This document shows positions 23,633 through 30,851 of a stretch of DNA of 34,549 nt, piece by piece. This stretch comes from Mycobacterium sp. (GTDB lineage Bacteria; Actinomycetota; Actinomycetes; Mycobacteriales; Mycobacteriaceae), in the NCBI GenBank assembly GCA_025963385.1, contig JAOPUT010000287.1:1-34549 (forward strand). Direction: 5' to 3'. The notes beneath the pieces were generated by a model. That model was not told where the DNA came from. It worked only from the letters and a program-made list of their open reading frames with translations, and ran no database searches. The translations under genes and the position numbers were made by a program. Each line of letters opens with the position of its first letter. Positions within the stretch are counted from its first letter, which is position 1.

Positions 23633-25354
23633 TCAGTCGACGGACACCGCGCCCGGCAACGGGGCGACCCAGTGGACGTGGGTACCGCCGTTGGCTGTTG
23701 CACCGATGCGGCAGCTGCCGCCGACCGACTCGGCCCGGCGCTGCATGTTCGCCAGCCCGCTGCGGCGCGAGTTCTCCTCCGGAATGCCGCTGCCATCGTC
23801 GGTGACGTCGATGGTCAATTCGTCGGCGACGTTCACCTCGACGGTCAAATGCCGTGCCCCGGAGTGTCGGACGGCGTTGCTGACCGCTTCCATCACGACG
23901 GCCGACGCGTGCTCGGCCAGCTCCCCGTCGATGCCGCTCAGCGGTCCCGCCATGCGTACTGTCGTTTCGATGGGACTGCTCTCGGTGAGGTCGCTGACAG
24001 CGTCTTGGACGCATTGACGAAAGTCCGGTCGGCGACCGGAGGACTGAAGGGCGAAGATGCGGGTGCGGATCTCGTCGATGGTGGATTGCAGGTCGTCGAC
24101 AGTACGGTTCAGCCGACTCGTCATCTCGGGGGAGCGGGATCGCGCAATGGTGCCCTGCAGATCCATTCCGGCGGCGAAGAGCCGCTGGATGACGTGGTCG
24201 TGGAGGTCGTGCGCGATCCGCTCGCGGTCGGCGATCACCGACAGTTCTCGCGCCTGCTCTTGGCTGGCAGACAGGCTAAGCGCCACTGCCGCACGGTCGG
24301 CGAAGTCACTCATCAGCTCGAGGTGGCTTGCATCGAAGGGGTTTTCGCATTCGTTCCTGGCCACGGCGAGCACGCCGAGCACGGAGTGTCGGCCGCGCAG
24401 CGGCATCACGATTGCTGGGCGTTGCTCCACGTCGGTGAACGCCTGGATGGGGTAGCGGAACGATTCGGTACACACGGGCACGCCGGAGCGGAACACCTCA
24501 CCGGTGGTAGATCCATCGATCGGCACTCGGCGGCCGAGTACTTCATCGCGGAGGAGTCCGACCGCCGTCGAGACGATCAAGGTGTCGACGTCCTCGGTGG
24601 GGAGATCGGCAACGCTGGGTACGAGCACGATGGCCTGTTCGGCGCCTGTCAGTTCCATTGCGCGCTCGGCGATCATCTGCAACGGCGCGGCCACGAGATC
24701 GCCGTCGGACAGCAGCGCCGTGGTGATCGCGCGACCGGCTTCCGCCCACTTCGCCGATGTGCTGACTCGTTCGAACAGGCGGGCGTTGTCGATGGCGACA
24801 GCGGCCGCCGAAGCCAGCGCCTGCGCGACGACTTCGTCGGACTCGGTGAACGCCTGTCGCGCCGAAGGTTCGGTCAGATAGAGGCTGCCGAACGTGGCAT
24901 GCCGGATCGTGATGGGCACTCCGAGCAGCGCCCGCATGGATGGATGGTTCTCGGGAAATCCCACCGCAGCCGGGTGGGTGCCGAGGTCGTCCAGCCGCAG
25001 GCAGCCGGGCTCGTTCAACAGTGCGCCTAGTACGCCCTTGCCGACGGGCAGGTGTCCGATGCGACGGACAATATCCTCGCCGATGCCGGCGTGCAGAAAC
25101 GACACCAGTGCGCCGTCAGCCCCCCAGACTCCCAGCGCGCCGTAGCGTGCCCCCGTGAGTTCCATTGCGGCGGTGACGATGCGGTGCAGCGTGGCGTCCA
25201 GGTCGAGATCGGCCGTCAAGCCCACGATGGCGCGCAACAGGTGTTCCATCTGGTCGCGGGCAACCAGCATCTCGTCGAGTTGACGATGCATGTTGCTGAC
25301 CGGTGATCGCCGACCCAACGCCGCAAAGGTTGTATCCTCGTCGCCGCCCTCCAC
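23633..25354 (-). CDS. dosS: DosS/DosT-type haem GAF sensor histidine kinase
   Basis: This is 573 residues: GAF-A (about 55-195), GAF-B (about 220-360), then the HisKA_3 dimerisation domain and HATPase. In GAF-A, the haem ligand His (H137, in FPENHPSMRALLGVP) and the distal Tyr (Y159, in FGSLYLTEP) are 22 residues apart, exactly as H149 and Y171 in M. tuberculosis DosS. The phospho-acceptor box is DRERIAHDLHDHVIQRLF (His385 of LHDH). The ATPase domain shows EAVSNAVRHSGA and DDGSGIP. It should sense O2, NO and CO, or redox state, and phosphorylate DosR. I chose GTG 25354, five bases after GGAGG, over GTG 25360. It is 3.1 kb from dosR and on the same strand, unlike the adjacent dosR-dosS order of M. 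tuberculosis. DosT is an equally good name. Confidence 0.93.
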   Translation of the reverse strand: MEGGDEDTTFAALGRRSPVSNMHRQLDEMLVARDQMEHLLRAIVGLTADLDLDATLHRIVTAAMELTGARYGALGVWGADGALVSFLHAGIGEDIVRRIGHLPVGKGVLGALLNEPGCLRLDDLGTHPAAVGFPENHPSMRALLGVPITIRHATFGSLYLTEPSARQAFTESDEVVAQALASAAAVAIDNARLFERVSTSAKWAEAGRAITTALLSDGDLVAAPLQMIAERAMELTGAEQAIVLVPSVADLPTEDVDTLIVSTAVGLLRDEVLGRRVPIDGSTTGEVFRSGVPVCTESFRYPIQAFTDVEQRPAIVMPLRGRHSVLGVLAVARNECENPFDASHLELMSDFADRAAVALSLSASQEQARELSVIADRERIAHDLHDHVIQRLFAAGMDLQGTIARSRSPEMTSRLNRTVDDLQSTIDEIRTRIFALQSSGRRPDFRQCVQDAVSDLTESSPIETTVRMAGPLSGIDGELAEHASAVVMEAVSNAVRHSGARHLTVEVNVADELTIDVTDDGSGIPEENSRRSGLANMQRRAESVGGSCRIGATANGGTHVHWVAPLPGAVSVD

Positions 25355-25702
25355 GGCCACCTCCGAGGTCTAAAATGGGTGTTCTCGAGCGTAGACCTGT
25401 TGAACAGCAGTGGATAGCCATTCGAGATATCAAGATCGAGGTCTCGGTTGCCTGCGATCGTCTCCGATCGGCGACAGGACGAAGTAGTCCTCCCCGGTCC
25501 CGAAGTGCTCGCTCCGCAGTGCTCTTGAGCGCACGCAGGTGCGAGAGCTAGGGCCGATCGCTCTCTCGTCCGCCAGAGGCTTTCGGCCCTCCGGACCGGG
25601 GACCTGTGGCGCACGAACGGGGTCCCACGACCCGTGTGAGCGAGTGGTGCGGACACGAGGATTGCTACATGGACACTGCAGCAACCGAGGTAGCTGCCTC
25701 GA
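25355..25702. other. Divergent intergenic region between the kinase and alcohol dehydrogenase units
   Basis: There is no convincing gene in this stretch. A 24-codon frame from ATG 25669 has a fair ribosome site (GAGGA) but no further support. GC-rich segments GGGGACC (25597-25603) and GGGGTCCC (25620-25627) look like fragments of DosR boxes but match too poorly to call. Promoters for the kinase (minus) and the dehydrogenase (plus) must lie here. Confidence 0.35.
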
Positions 25703-25894
25703 GTGGCAGTGAGGACGGCGTTGTCGCAGGTGATCTCGAGTGACGACGTCCGCCGTGACATGCAGGCGACCGGGGACCTCCGCGGCGTGACCGGCGAGTT
25801 CGACGCAGGCTTGTACAGCCCCGAAAACGTCTCAGCGGTCCACACCTTGGTCATCGGAATCCTTGGTCATCAAAATGAGGAGAGAAGTCCATGA
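25703..25894 (+). CDS. Possible 63-residue protein overlapping the alcohol dehydrogenase start
   Basis: The frame from GTG 25703 ends at TGA 25892-25894, overlapping the dehydrogenase ATG as ATGA. From about codon 16 (VRRDMQATGDLRGVTGEFDAGLYSPENVSAVHTLVIGILG) the third codon positions are almost all G or C, as in real genes of this genome. No family is recognised and no clear ribosome site precedes the GTG, so the true start may differ, or this may be the 3' end of a gene that lost its 5' part. Coupling to the dehydrogenase would follow from the overlap. Confidence 0.4.
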   Translation: MAVRTALSQVISSDDVRRDMQATGDLRGVTGEFDAGLYSPENVSAVHTLVIGILGHQNEERSP

Positions 25895-26949
25895 AGGCAC
25901 TCGTCTTTCACGGTCCCGGGCGACGCTCCTGGGAGCAGGTACCCGACCCGGTGGTGCAGCAGCCGACCGATGCCGTCGTTCGCGTCGATGCGGTGACGAT
26001 CTGTGGAACCGATCTGCACATCCTCAATGGTGACGTGCCCGAAGTCGCAGGGGGTCGCATTCTCGGGCACGAGGCCGTCGGCACCGTCGTCGAGGTCGGC
26101 TCGGCGGTCACCCGGTTGAAGGTGGGCGACCGCGTGCTGATCTCGTGCATCAGCGCCTGCGGCACGTGTCGGTACTGCCGCGACGGACAGTACGGACAGT
26201 GCCTCGGCGGTGGCGGGTGGATTCTGGGCCATCTCATCGACGGCACGCAGGCCGAGTACGTGCGAGTGCCCTTCGCCGACAACTCGACCCACGTGATCCC
26301 CGACGGGGTCACCGACGAGCAGATGGTGATGCTCGCCGACATCCTGCCCACGTCCTTCGAAGTGGGCGTCCTCAACGGCAAGGTCGCCCCCGGCGACGTC
26401 GTCGCCATCGTCGGCGCAGGCCCGATCGGTCTCGCGGCGATCCTGACCGCCCGACTCTATAGCCCCAGCCACGTCATCGCGATCGACGTGGCCGACGCCC
26501 GCCTCGAGGCAGCCCGCAAGTTCGGCGCCGACGTGATCGTCAACGCGCGGGAACGGTCGGCCCGCACTGTCGTCGATGAACTGACCGACGGCCTCGGTGC
26601 GGACGTGGCCATGGAAGCGGTCGGTACCCCCGAAACCTTCGAGCAGGCCGTGGCCTTGGTTCGCCCGGGGGGTCACGTCGCCAACATCGGTGTGCACGGA
26701 GCGCCTGCCACCCTCCATCTCGAGGACGTCTGGATCAAGAATTTGACCATCACCACCGGACTGGTCGACACGCACTCGACTCCGACCCTGATCGACCTGG
26801 TCGCCAATCATCAGCTGGACACCTCGCCGATGATCACCCACCGATTCACTCTCGACGAATTCGAGAGCGCCTACGACGTCTTCAGTCGTGCCGGTGAGAC
26901 AGGTGCGCTAAAGGTTCTCCTGACGAGAACGGGGCGAGGTCGTTCCTGA
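25891..26949 (+). CDS. Zinc-dependent alcohol dehydrogenase (MDR family)
   Basis: This 352-residue medium-chain dehydrogenase has its catalytic zinc ligands at C38 (TICGTDLH) and H60-E61 (GHEAVGTVVEVG). Four structural-zinc cysteines are at 90, 93, 96 and 104 (CGTCRYCRDGQYGQC). The Rossmann motif is VGAGPIGLAA (174-183), followed by the acidic D of VIAIDVADARLEAARKFGAD, which points to NAD rather than NADP. A GAGGAGAG ribosome site precedes the ATG. It may oxidise or reduce an alcohol/aldehyde pair, recycling NADH when respiration stops; this role is inferred from its place inside the DosR island. The start overlaps the small ORF, and a USP remnant follows the stop. Confidence 0.92.
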   Translation: MKALVFHGPGRRSWEQVPDPVVQQPTDAVVRVDAVTICGTDLHILNGDVPEVAGGRILGHEAVGTVVEVGSAVTRLKVGDRVLISCISACGTCRYCRDGQYGQCLGGGGWILGHLIDGTQAEYVRVPFADNSTHVIPDGVTDEQMVMLADILPTSFEVGVLNGKVAPGDVVAIVGAGPIGLAAILTARLYSPSHVIAIDVADARLEAARKFGADVIVNARERSARTVVDELTDGLGADVAMEAVGTPETFEQAVALVRPGGHVANIGVHGAPATLHLEDVWIKNLTITTGLVDTHSTPTLIDLVANHQLDTSPMITHRFTLDEFESAYDVFSRAGETGALKVLLTRTGRGRS

Positions 26950-26953
26950 CGCG

Positions 26954-27049
26954 GCGCCGATCGTCGTCGGGGTGCCTCGACCGGGGATCTTCGGATCGAG
27001 TCTGAACCTCCTGCACTACTCGGAAGTGCCTGTCGTGCTGTGTCCGTTC
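26954..27049 (+). pseudogene. C-terminal remnant of a universal stress protein
   Basis: Directly after the dehydrogenase stop, in a different frame, the bases read APIVVGVPRPGIFGSSLNLLHYSEVPVVLCPFE. This is the last quarter of a USP domain: strand IVVG, the G-S-S-x-x-L-L-H turn, then PVVLCP. No start or upstream part exists, as the frame runs back into the dehydrogenase gene. The frame stays open to 27337, but residues after CPFE look unlike any USP and are probably non-coding. The remaining 27050-27395 gap holds a DosR-like box and the leader of the nitroreductase gene. It indicates deletion or recombination among USP genes. Confidence 0.6.
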
Positions 27050-27311
27050 GAGCAGGAGCACCCGCTGCCGAAACTGCTCGGCTTCGAACGCCAGCCGCCC
27101 TACCGACACGCTCGACACCTACCCCAACTGTGCTCCATCGACAGTGTCTCGATCGGTCCTGCAGGCGAACTGTTCATCATGGTCCTCGAGACGTATGGAA
27201 ACCGAAGCGGCGCAACCGCAATCCGGATGTCATGCCGAGTTCGAACACGCCTCGTGCGGCGTTGGTCACTTGCCCATGGGTACAAAGTCACTGTTTGCCC
27301 CGCCGTCGAAC

Positions 27312-27331
27312 ATAGGGACTTAGGGCCCTCG
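27312..27331 (+). promoter_or_regulatory. DosR-box-like site upstream of the nitroreductase gene
   Basis: ATAGGGACTTAGGGCCCTCG matches the 20-bp DosR consensus TTSGGGACTWWAGTCCCSAA at 13 positions, including the GGGACTTA half-site and the final CCC. It lies 64 bp upstream of the nitroreductase ATG. Homologous nitroreductases (Rv2032/Acg, Rv3131) are DosR-controlled in M. tuberculosis, which supports the reading. Confidence 0.6.
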
Positions 27332-27395
27332 TCCTGACCGCCAAGACGGAGCATCGTCGACGCATACGGCGCAACAGGCACGGAGGTCGCACCTG

Positions 27396-28388
27396 ATGAG
27401 TACTCGCTTTCCCGACACCGTAACGGTGCGTGCTGCGCTGGCCTTGGCCACCAGGGCGCCGTCGGTGCACAACGTTCAGCCATGGGAGTGGCGAGTTGGA
27501 GATCAGAGCCTGCACCTGCATGCGGACTCCACGCGGCACCTGGTTCACACCGATCCCGACGGCCGCGACATGATGGTGAGTTGCGGTGTCGCACTCAATC
27601 ATTGTGCGATCGCATTGGCGGCGCTCGGCTGGCAGAGCAGGATCCACCGACTTCCCAATCCGGCCGACCCGTCTCATCTCGCCGCGATGGAGCTGCAGCC
27701 GTATGCGGCCAGTGAAGTCGACATCACCTTGGCTGCCGCGATTCCCAGACGGCGCACCGACCGGCGTTACTACAGCGGCTGGGCCGTCCCCAATGGTGAC
27801 GTCTCCTTGATGGGCGCCAGGGCCGCCCGCTCTGGCGTCGCGATGCGCCGGATCGAACCGACGCCGGACCTGCGCCTCGCGCTGGCGCAAGCGGTGTGGC
27901 AACACGCCACCGATCGTCAGTATCTCGACGAGCTGACCACCTGGAGTGGCCGATACGCGTCCATCGCGGGGGTGCCCGCACGAAGCACCCCGGCCTCGAA
28001 TCCGAATTCTCCTGTGCCCGGCCGTCTTTTCGCCGGCGCTGCGCTTGCCCAACCCCCAGAGGTGGCACCCGAAGACGATCACGGTGTGCTGTTGGCGCTC
28101 GGCACGGCATCGGACGACGACCTGTCGCGTCTGCGGGCCGGTGAGGCGGCCAGCCTGGTGTTGTTAACCGCGACGGCGTTGGGTTTGGCGACGTGCCCCG
28201 TCAGTGAGCCGCTCGAGGTCGCCGAGACACGCGAGGCCATCCGCGCGGACGTCTTCGGAGACGAGGAGTTCCCGCAGATGCTGCTGAGAGTCGGGTGGGC
28301 TCCCGTCAACGCCGACCCATTGCCCTCCACCCCGCGCAGACCCCTCGCAGACGTGGTGACGCGCTTGGACGGATCCCCGTTCGATTGA
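27396..28388 (+). CDS. Acg-type nitroreductase-fold protein (Rv2032/Rv3131-like)
   Basis: The 330-residue protein matches the Acg group in length and in its N-terminal motif TVRAALALATRAPSVHNVQPWEWRV. The double-length nitroreductase body continues with IPRRRTDRRYYSGWAVP and a C-terminal LVLLTATALGLATCPVSEPLE. In M. tuberculosis these proteins belong to the DosR regulon; Acg binds FMN but appears not to be an active nitroreductase and may sequester flavin. GGAGGT precedes the ATG by nine bases, and a DosR-like box lies 64 bp upstream. The gene converges with dosR across a gap of 108 bp. Confidence 0.93.
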   Translation: MSTRFPDTVTVRAALALATRAPSVHNVQPWEWRVGDQSLHLHADSTRHLVHTDPDGRDMMVSCGVALNHCAIALAALGWQSRIHRLPNPADPSHLAAMELQPYAASEVDITLAAAIPRRRTDRRYYSGWAVPNGDVSLMGARAARSGVAMRRIEPTPDLRLALAQAVWQHATDRQYLDELTTWSGRYASIAGVPARSTPASNPNSPVPGRLFAGAALAQPPEVAPEDDHGVLLALGTASDDDLSRLRAGEAASLVLLTATALGLATCPVSEPLEVAETREAIRADVFGDEEFPQMLLRVGWAPVNADPLPSTPRRPLADVVTRLDGSPFD

Positions 28389-28496
28389 TCGTCAGACTTC
28401 GTAGCGGGTCACTCCACTGCCGGTGGACCTGTTGGTAGTTACGGAGTCGTTCCCACACCCGAGCATGAACCGGAAAGGCCTTTTGCCACTAAGGAA

Positions 28497-29144
28497 TTAC
28501 GGCTCACCATGGCGATCGCGGTCCAGTTTGGTGGCAAAGACCGCCGCCTGCGTACGCCGCTGCATGCCAAGCTTGGCGAGTAGCCGTGACACGTAGTTCT
28601 TGACGGTTTTCTCGGCGAGGAACATTCGGTCGGCGATCTGCTTGTTGGTCAGACCTTCACCGAGCAGGTCCAGCAGGACCCGTTCCTGGTCGGTGAGACC
28701 CGACAAGGGGTCCGAGCGCTCACCCGCCCCTCGCAGTTTCGCCATCAGCGCTGCCGCCGCTCGATTGTCGAGCAGCGAGCGGCCGGCGCCCACCTCCTTG
28801 ATGGCCCCGGCCAATTCCATGCCCTTGATGTCCTTGACGACGTATCCGCTTGCGCCGGCCAGGATGGCGTCCAGCATCGCCTCGTCGGACGTGAACGACG
28901 TCAGCATCAGGCAGCGCAGCTCGGGCAGCTTCGAAAGCAGATCCCGGCACAGCTCGATGCCGTTGCCGTCGGGCAGCCGCACGTCGAGAACTGCCACGTC
29001 GGGACGTAACGCCGGGATCTGTGCCATCGCGTGGCTCACGGTCCCGGCCTCGCCAATGACCTCGAGCTCGGGATCGGCGCTGAGAAGATCGATCAGACCA
29101 CGACGCACGACCTCGTGGTCATCGACGAGAAAGACGGTCACCAT
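28497..29144 (-). CDS. dosR: DosR (DevR) dormancy response regulator
   Basis: The 215-residue NarL/FixJ-type regulator is nearly collinear with M. tuberculosis DosR (217). The receiver domain [17 protein letters not shown] has the acidic pair D8/D9, the phospho-acceptor D54 ([17 protein letters not shown]) and K104 ([11 protein letters not shown]). The C-terminal LuxR-type domain [42 protein letters not shown] keeps the DNA-contacting K179, K182 and N183, and the helix-10 residues T198 and T205. All of these sit at the same numbers as in M. tuberculosis. Its DNA target should therefore be the standard DosR box, and four candidate boxes are present in this window. A USP gene lies 81 bases upstream on the same strand, as in Rv3134c-dosR. 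The kinase gene is not directly downstream. Confidence 0.97.
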   Translation of the reverse strand: MVTVFLVDDHEVVRRGLIDLLSADPELEVIGEAGTVSHAMAQIPALRPDVAVLDVRLPDGNGIELCRDLLSKLPELRCLMLTSFTSDEAMLDAILAGASGYVVKDIKGMELAGAIKEVGAGRSLLDNRAAAALMAKLRGAGERSDPLSGLTDQERVLLDLLGEGLTNKQIADRMFLAEKTVKNYVSRLLAKLGMQRRTQAAVFATKLDRDRHGEP

Positions 29145-29225
29145 GTCTTGCCCTCTTCGTCGCTGCGGTGAAACTTGACGGGCCTGCCGCTACGACGATA
29201 GGCGATGCGCCGCGATCTCGGACCA

Positions 29226-30092
29226 TCACAGGTGACCTGTCGACGGACAGACCAGCACCGCGCAGTCGCTGCCGTGCAGGGCGGCGTGCCCATGGGGTCC
29301 GACCATCTCGGTGAGGCCATGAAGTCGCCGGAGGCCGACGACGACGAGCTGGGTCGACTGTGCGTGTCGAGACAGGTAGTTGAGCAGGCCGCCGTGCGCG
29401 ACGACGGGATGCACGTCGAGGTGGGGGTACTTGCGGGCGGTACGGGCCAGGCGCCGATTCAGGTCGGCCCGCAGGCGGCGATTCTGTTCCGCGACGGCAT
29501 GTGTGTCGTGGACCTCGGTGACGTTCGACTGCCAGAGGGCGATCACCACCAACGGCGCGTGACGCAGCACGGCTTCGTCGATGGCGCGCTGAAGTACTGC
29601 CTCACCGTCTGCAGACTTGTCGACCTCGACGAGGACCGCCTTGGTGCCGTCGGGTGCCGTGTCGAAGCCGCGGACGACGGCGACGGGACAGTGCGCCCGG
29701 GTGGCGAGTTCGGCAGCGGTCGAGCCAATCGTTCCCGCCGTGGCGTGCTTGATCCCCACGGAGCCGACGCAAGCCAAGGCGGCCGCGCGGCTGGCTTCCA
29801 GCAGCTTGTCTGTCGGCCTACCCTGCAGGATCTCGACTTCGATCTTCACGGGCTTCTCGGTGGACTCGATTGCGGCGAAGGCATGACGAACCGCGATGTC
29901 GGCACTGGCGAGAGCACGCGCCGATGCTTCGAAATCCGTTGGACCCTCTGGTGGTTCGATCACGTAGACCAATCGCAGCGGAAGGTCCCGTTCGACTGCC
30001 TCGTCGACGGCCCACAGCGCGGCGTTCACGGCGGATCGCGATCCATCGATGCCGACGACGACCGACGGTGATGGTGGGTGAGTGTCTGACAT
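29226..30092 (-). CDS. Tandem universal stress protein, Rv3134c-like
   Basis: This is 288 residues from ATG 30092 (MSDTHPPSPSVVVGIDGSRSAVNAALWAVDEAVERDLPLRLVYVIEP), which resembles M. tuberculosis Rv3134c very closely in its first 45 residues. The ATP motif of domain one is degenerate (CVGSVGIKHATAGTIGSTAAELA). Domain two ends LVVVGLRRLHGLTEMVGPHGHAALHGSDCAVLVCPS. It is the gene immediately upstream of dosR, as in M. tuberculosis, so the pair is likely one autoregulated transcript from the DosR-like box at 30154-30173. Its biochemical role is not known. The open frame extends to 30191, but the ATG at 30092 matches relatives. Confidence 0.93.
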   Translation of the reverse strand: MSDTHPPSPSVVVGIDGSRSAVNAALWAVDEAVERDLPLRLVYVIEPPEGPTDFEASARALASADIAVRHAFAAIESTEKPVKIEVEILQGRPTDKLLEASRAAALACVGSVGIKHATAGTIGSTAAELATRAHCPVAVVRGFDTAPDGTKAVLVEVDKSADGEAVLQRAIDEAVLRHAPLVVIALWQSNVTEVHDTHAVAEQNRRLRADLNRRLARTARKYPHLDVHPVVAHGGLLNYLSRHAQSTQLVVVGLRRLHGLTEMVGPHGHAALHGSDCAVLVCPSTGHL

Positions 30093-30153
30093 GCTGGCTA
30101 CCCCGGCTTCGGTTGGTGTAGTTGCGACGCTATGTCGTCCGGGCCTGCCTGCA

Positions 30154-30173
30154 TCAGGGTAGAAAGTCCCTCG
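30154..30173 (-). promoter_or_regulatory. DosR-box-like site upstream of the USP-dosR operon
   Basis: On the minus strand CGAGGGACTTTCTACCCTGA matches the DosR consensus at 12 of 20 positions: the half-site GGGACTTT is perfect and the second half keeps only CCC. It lies 62 bp upstream of the USP start, in the 95-bp gap after the DUF1876 gene. This is the expected place for the autoregulatory box. Confidence 0.5.
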
Positions 30174-30187
30174 GCGCGCGTCGGAGG

Positions 30188-30436
30188 TCACTCCCGAGGG
30201 GCGTCAGTGCTGCGGTCGCTCAGACGGGTCACCAGATCCGACAGGGCGCGCGACACGGACAGCCGCTCTGCGGCGCGATCGGGCAAGAGCTCCGCGGACC
30301 GCGTCTGGCCTACACCGACCATCGGGCGATCCTGCCAGTTCATCCTGGCGACCGCACGCGTTCGATCGTCGACTTCGTCGATGGTGATTGCGACCGCGCA
30401 GTGGCGAGCCCGCGATCGAGATCGTTCAACAGTCAT
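30188..30436 (-). CDS. DUF1876 (Rv1738/Rv2632c-family) small protein
   Basis: The 82-residue protein begins MTVERSRSRARHCAVAITIDEVDDRTRAVARMNWQDRPMVGVGQTRS and ends DRAAERLSVSRALSDLVTRLSDRS. The pattern A-x-x-x-W-x-x-x-x-x-V-G-x-G followed by L-S-V-S-R-A-L-S-D-L is that of the Rv1738/Rv2632c family. Its members are DosR-induced and structurally similar to ribosome hibernation-promoting factor, which suggests a role in translational shutdown. A very strong ribosome site (GAGGAGGAAAC) precedes the ATG. It is upstream of the USP-dosR pair on the same strand, 95 bases away. A DosR-like box at 30552-30571 lies 115 bp upstream of its start. Confidence 0.85.
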   Translation of the reverse strand: MTVERSRSRARHCAVAITIDEVDDRTRAVARMNWQDRPMVGVGQTRSAELLPDRAAERLSVSRALSDLVTRLSDRSTDAPRE

Positions 30437-30551
30437 GTTTCCTCCTCGACGTGCAGCTTGCTGCGCTCAGCTGGCGCGATGGAGCCGAAGGCCTTTGCAG
30501 GCAACGGAATCGGCGCACCACGTTGACGGTATCGATCCTCGAAGGCACCGC

Positions 30552-30571
30552 CAGGGGCCATAGGTCCCCTC
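30552..30571 (-). promoter_or_regulatory. DosR-box-like site in the DUF1876/ATPase divergent region
   Basis: On the minus strand GAGGGGACCTATGGCCCCTG matches the DosR consensus at 13 of 20 positions and is nearly palindromic (GGGGACCTATGGCCCC). It lies 115 bp upstream of the DUF1876 gene (minus) and 280 bp upstream of the ATPase ATG (plus), so it could serve either or both. The rest of 30437-30851 holds no gene that I trust; frames there lack ribosome sites. Confidence 0.55.
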
Positions 30572-30851
30572 CTTGGTCACCACTGACACTCGTCGGGATG
30601 GGGACGTCCGCCGCGCCACAGGTGACGTTGGACCCTTGGGATGGAATGGACGTCAGGTCAGGATCACACCAATGACGGCGTCGCGCTCGACGCCGTCGCG
30701 CAGGAAGGGGCTGGGTGATACAGACGTTCACCATCGACGTGGCGGGCGGTCCGTGCCTCGAGCGAGCGATGGGCGATCGCGCGTGACCACCCACGCCGCC
30801 AATGCCGTCGGCCGTGTCGCGCCAATCGACAGCCGAAGGGAGCCTCTGACG

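Noticed and set aside
25595..25614. CCGGGGACCTGTGGCGCACG as a DosR box for the alcohol dehydrogenase
   Set aside because: Only about 10 of 20 positions match, the second half-site is absent, and it is almost 300 bp from the start codon.
25669..25743. 24-codon frame from ATG 25669
   Set aside because: It has a fair ribosome site but no conserved pattern, and a better-supported frame overlaps it.
30573..30851. 93-residue N-terminal extension of the ATPase
   Set aside because: The sequence is low-complexity and overlaps the promoter region; the ATG at 30852 with GAAGGGAG fits the family start.
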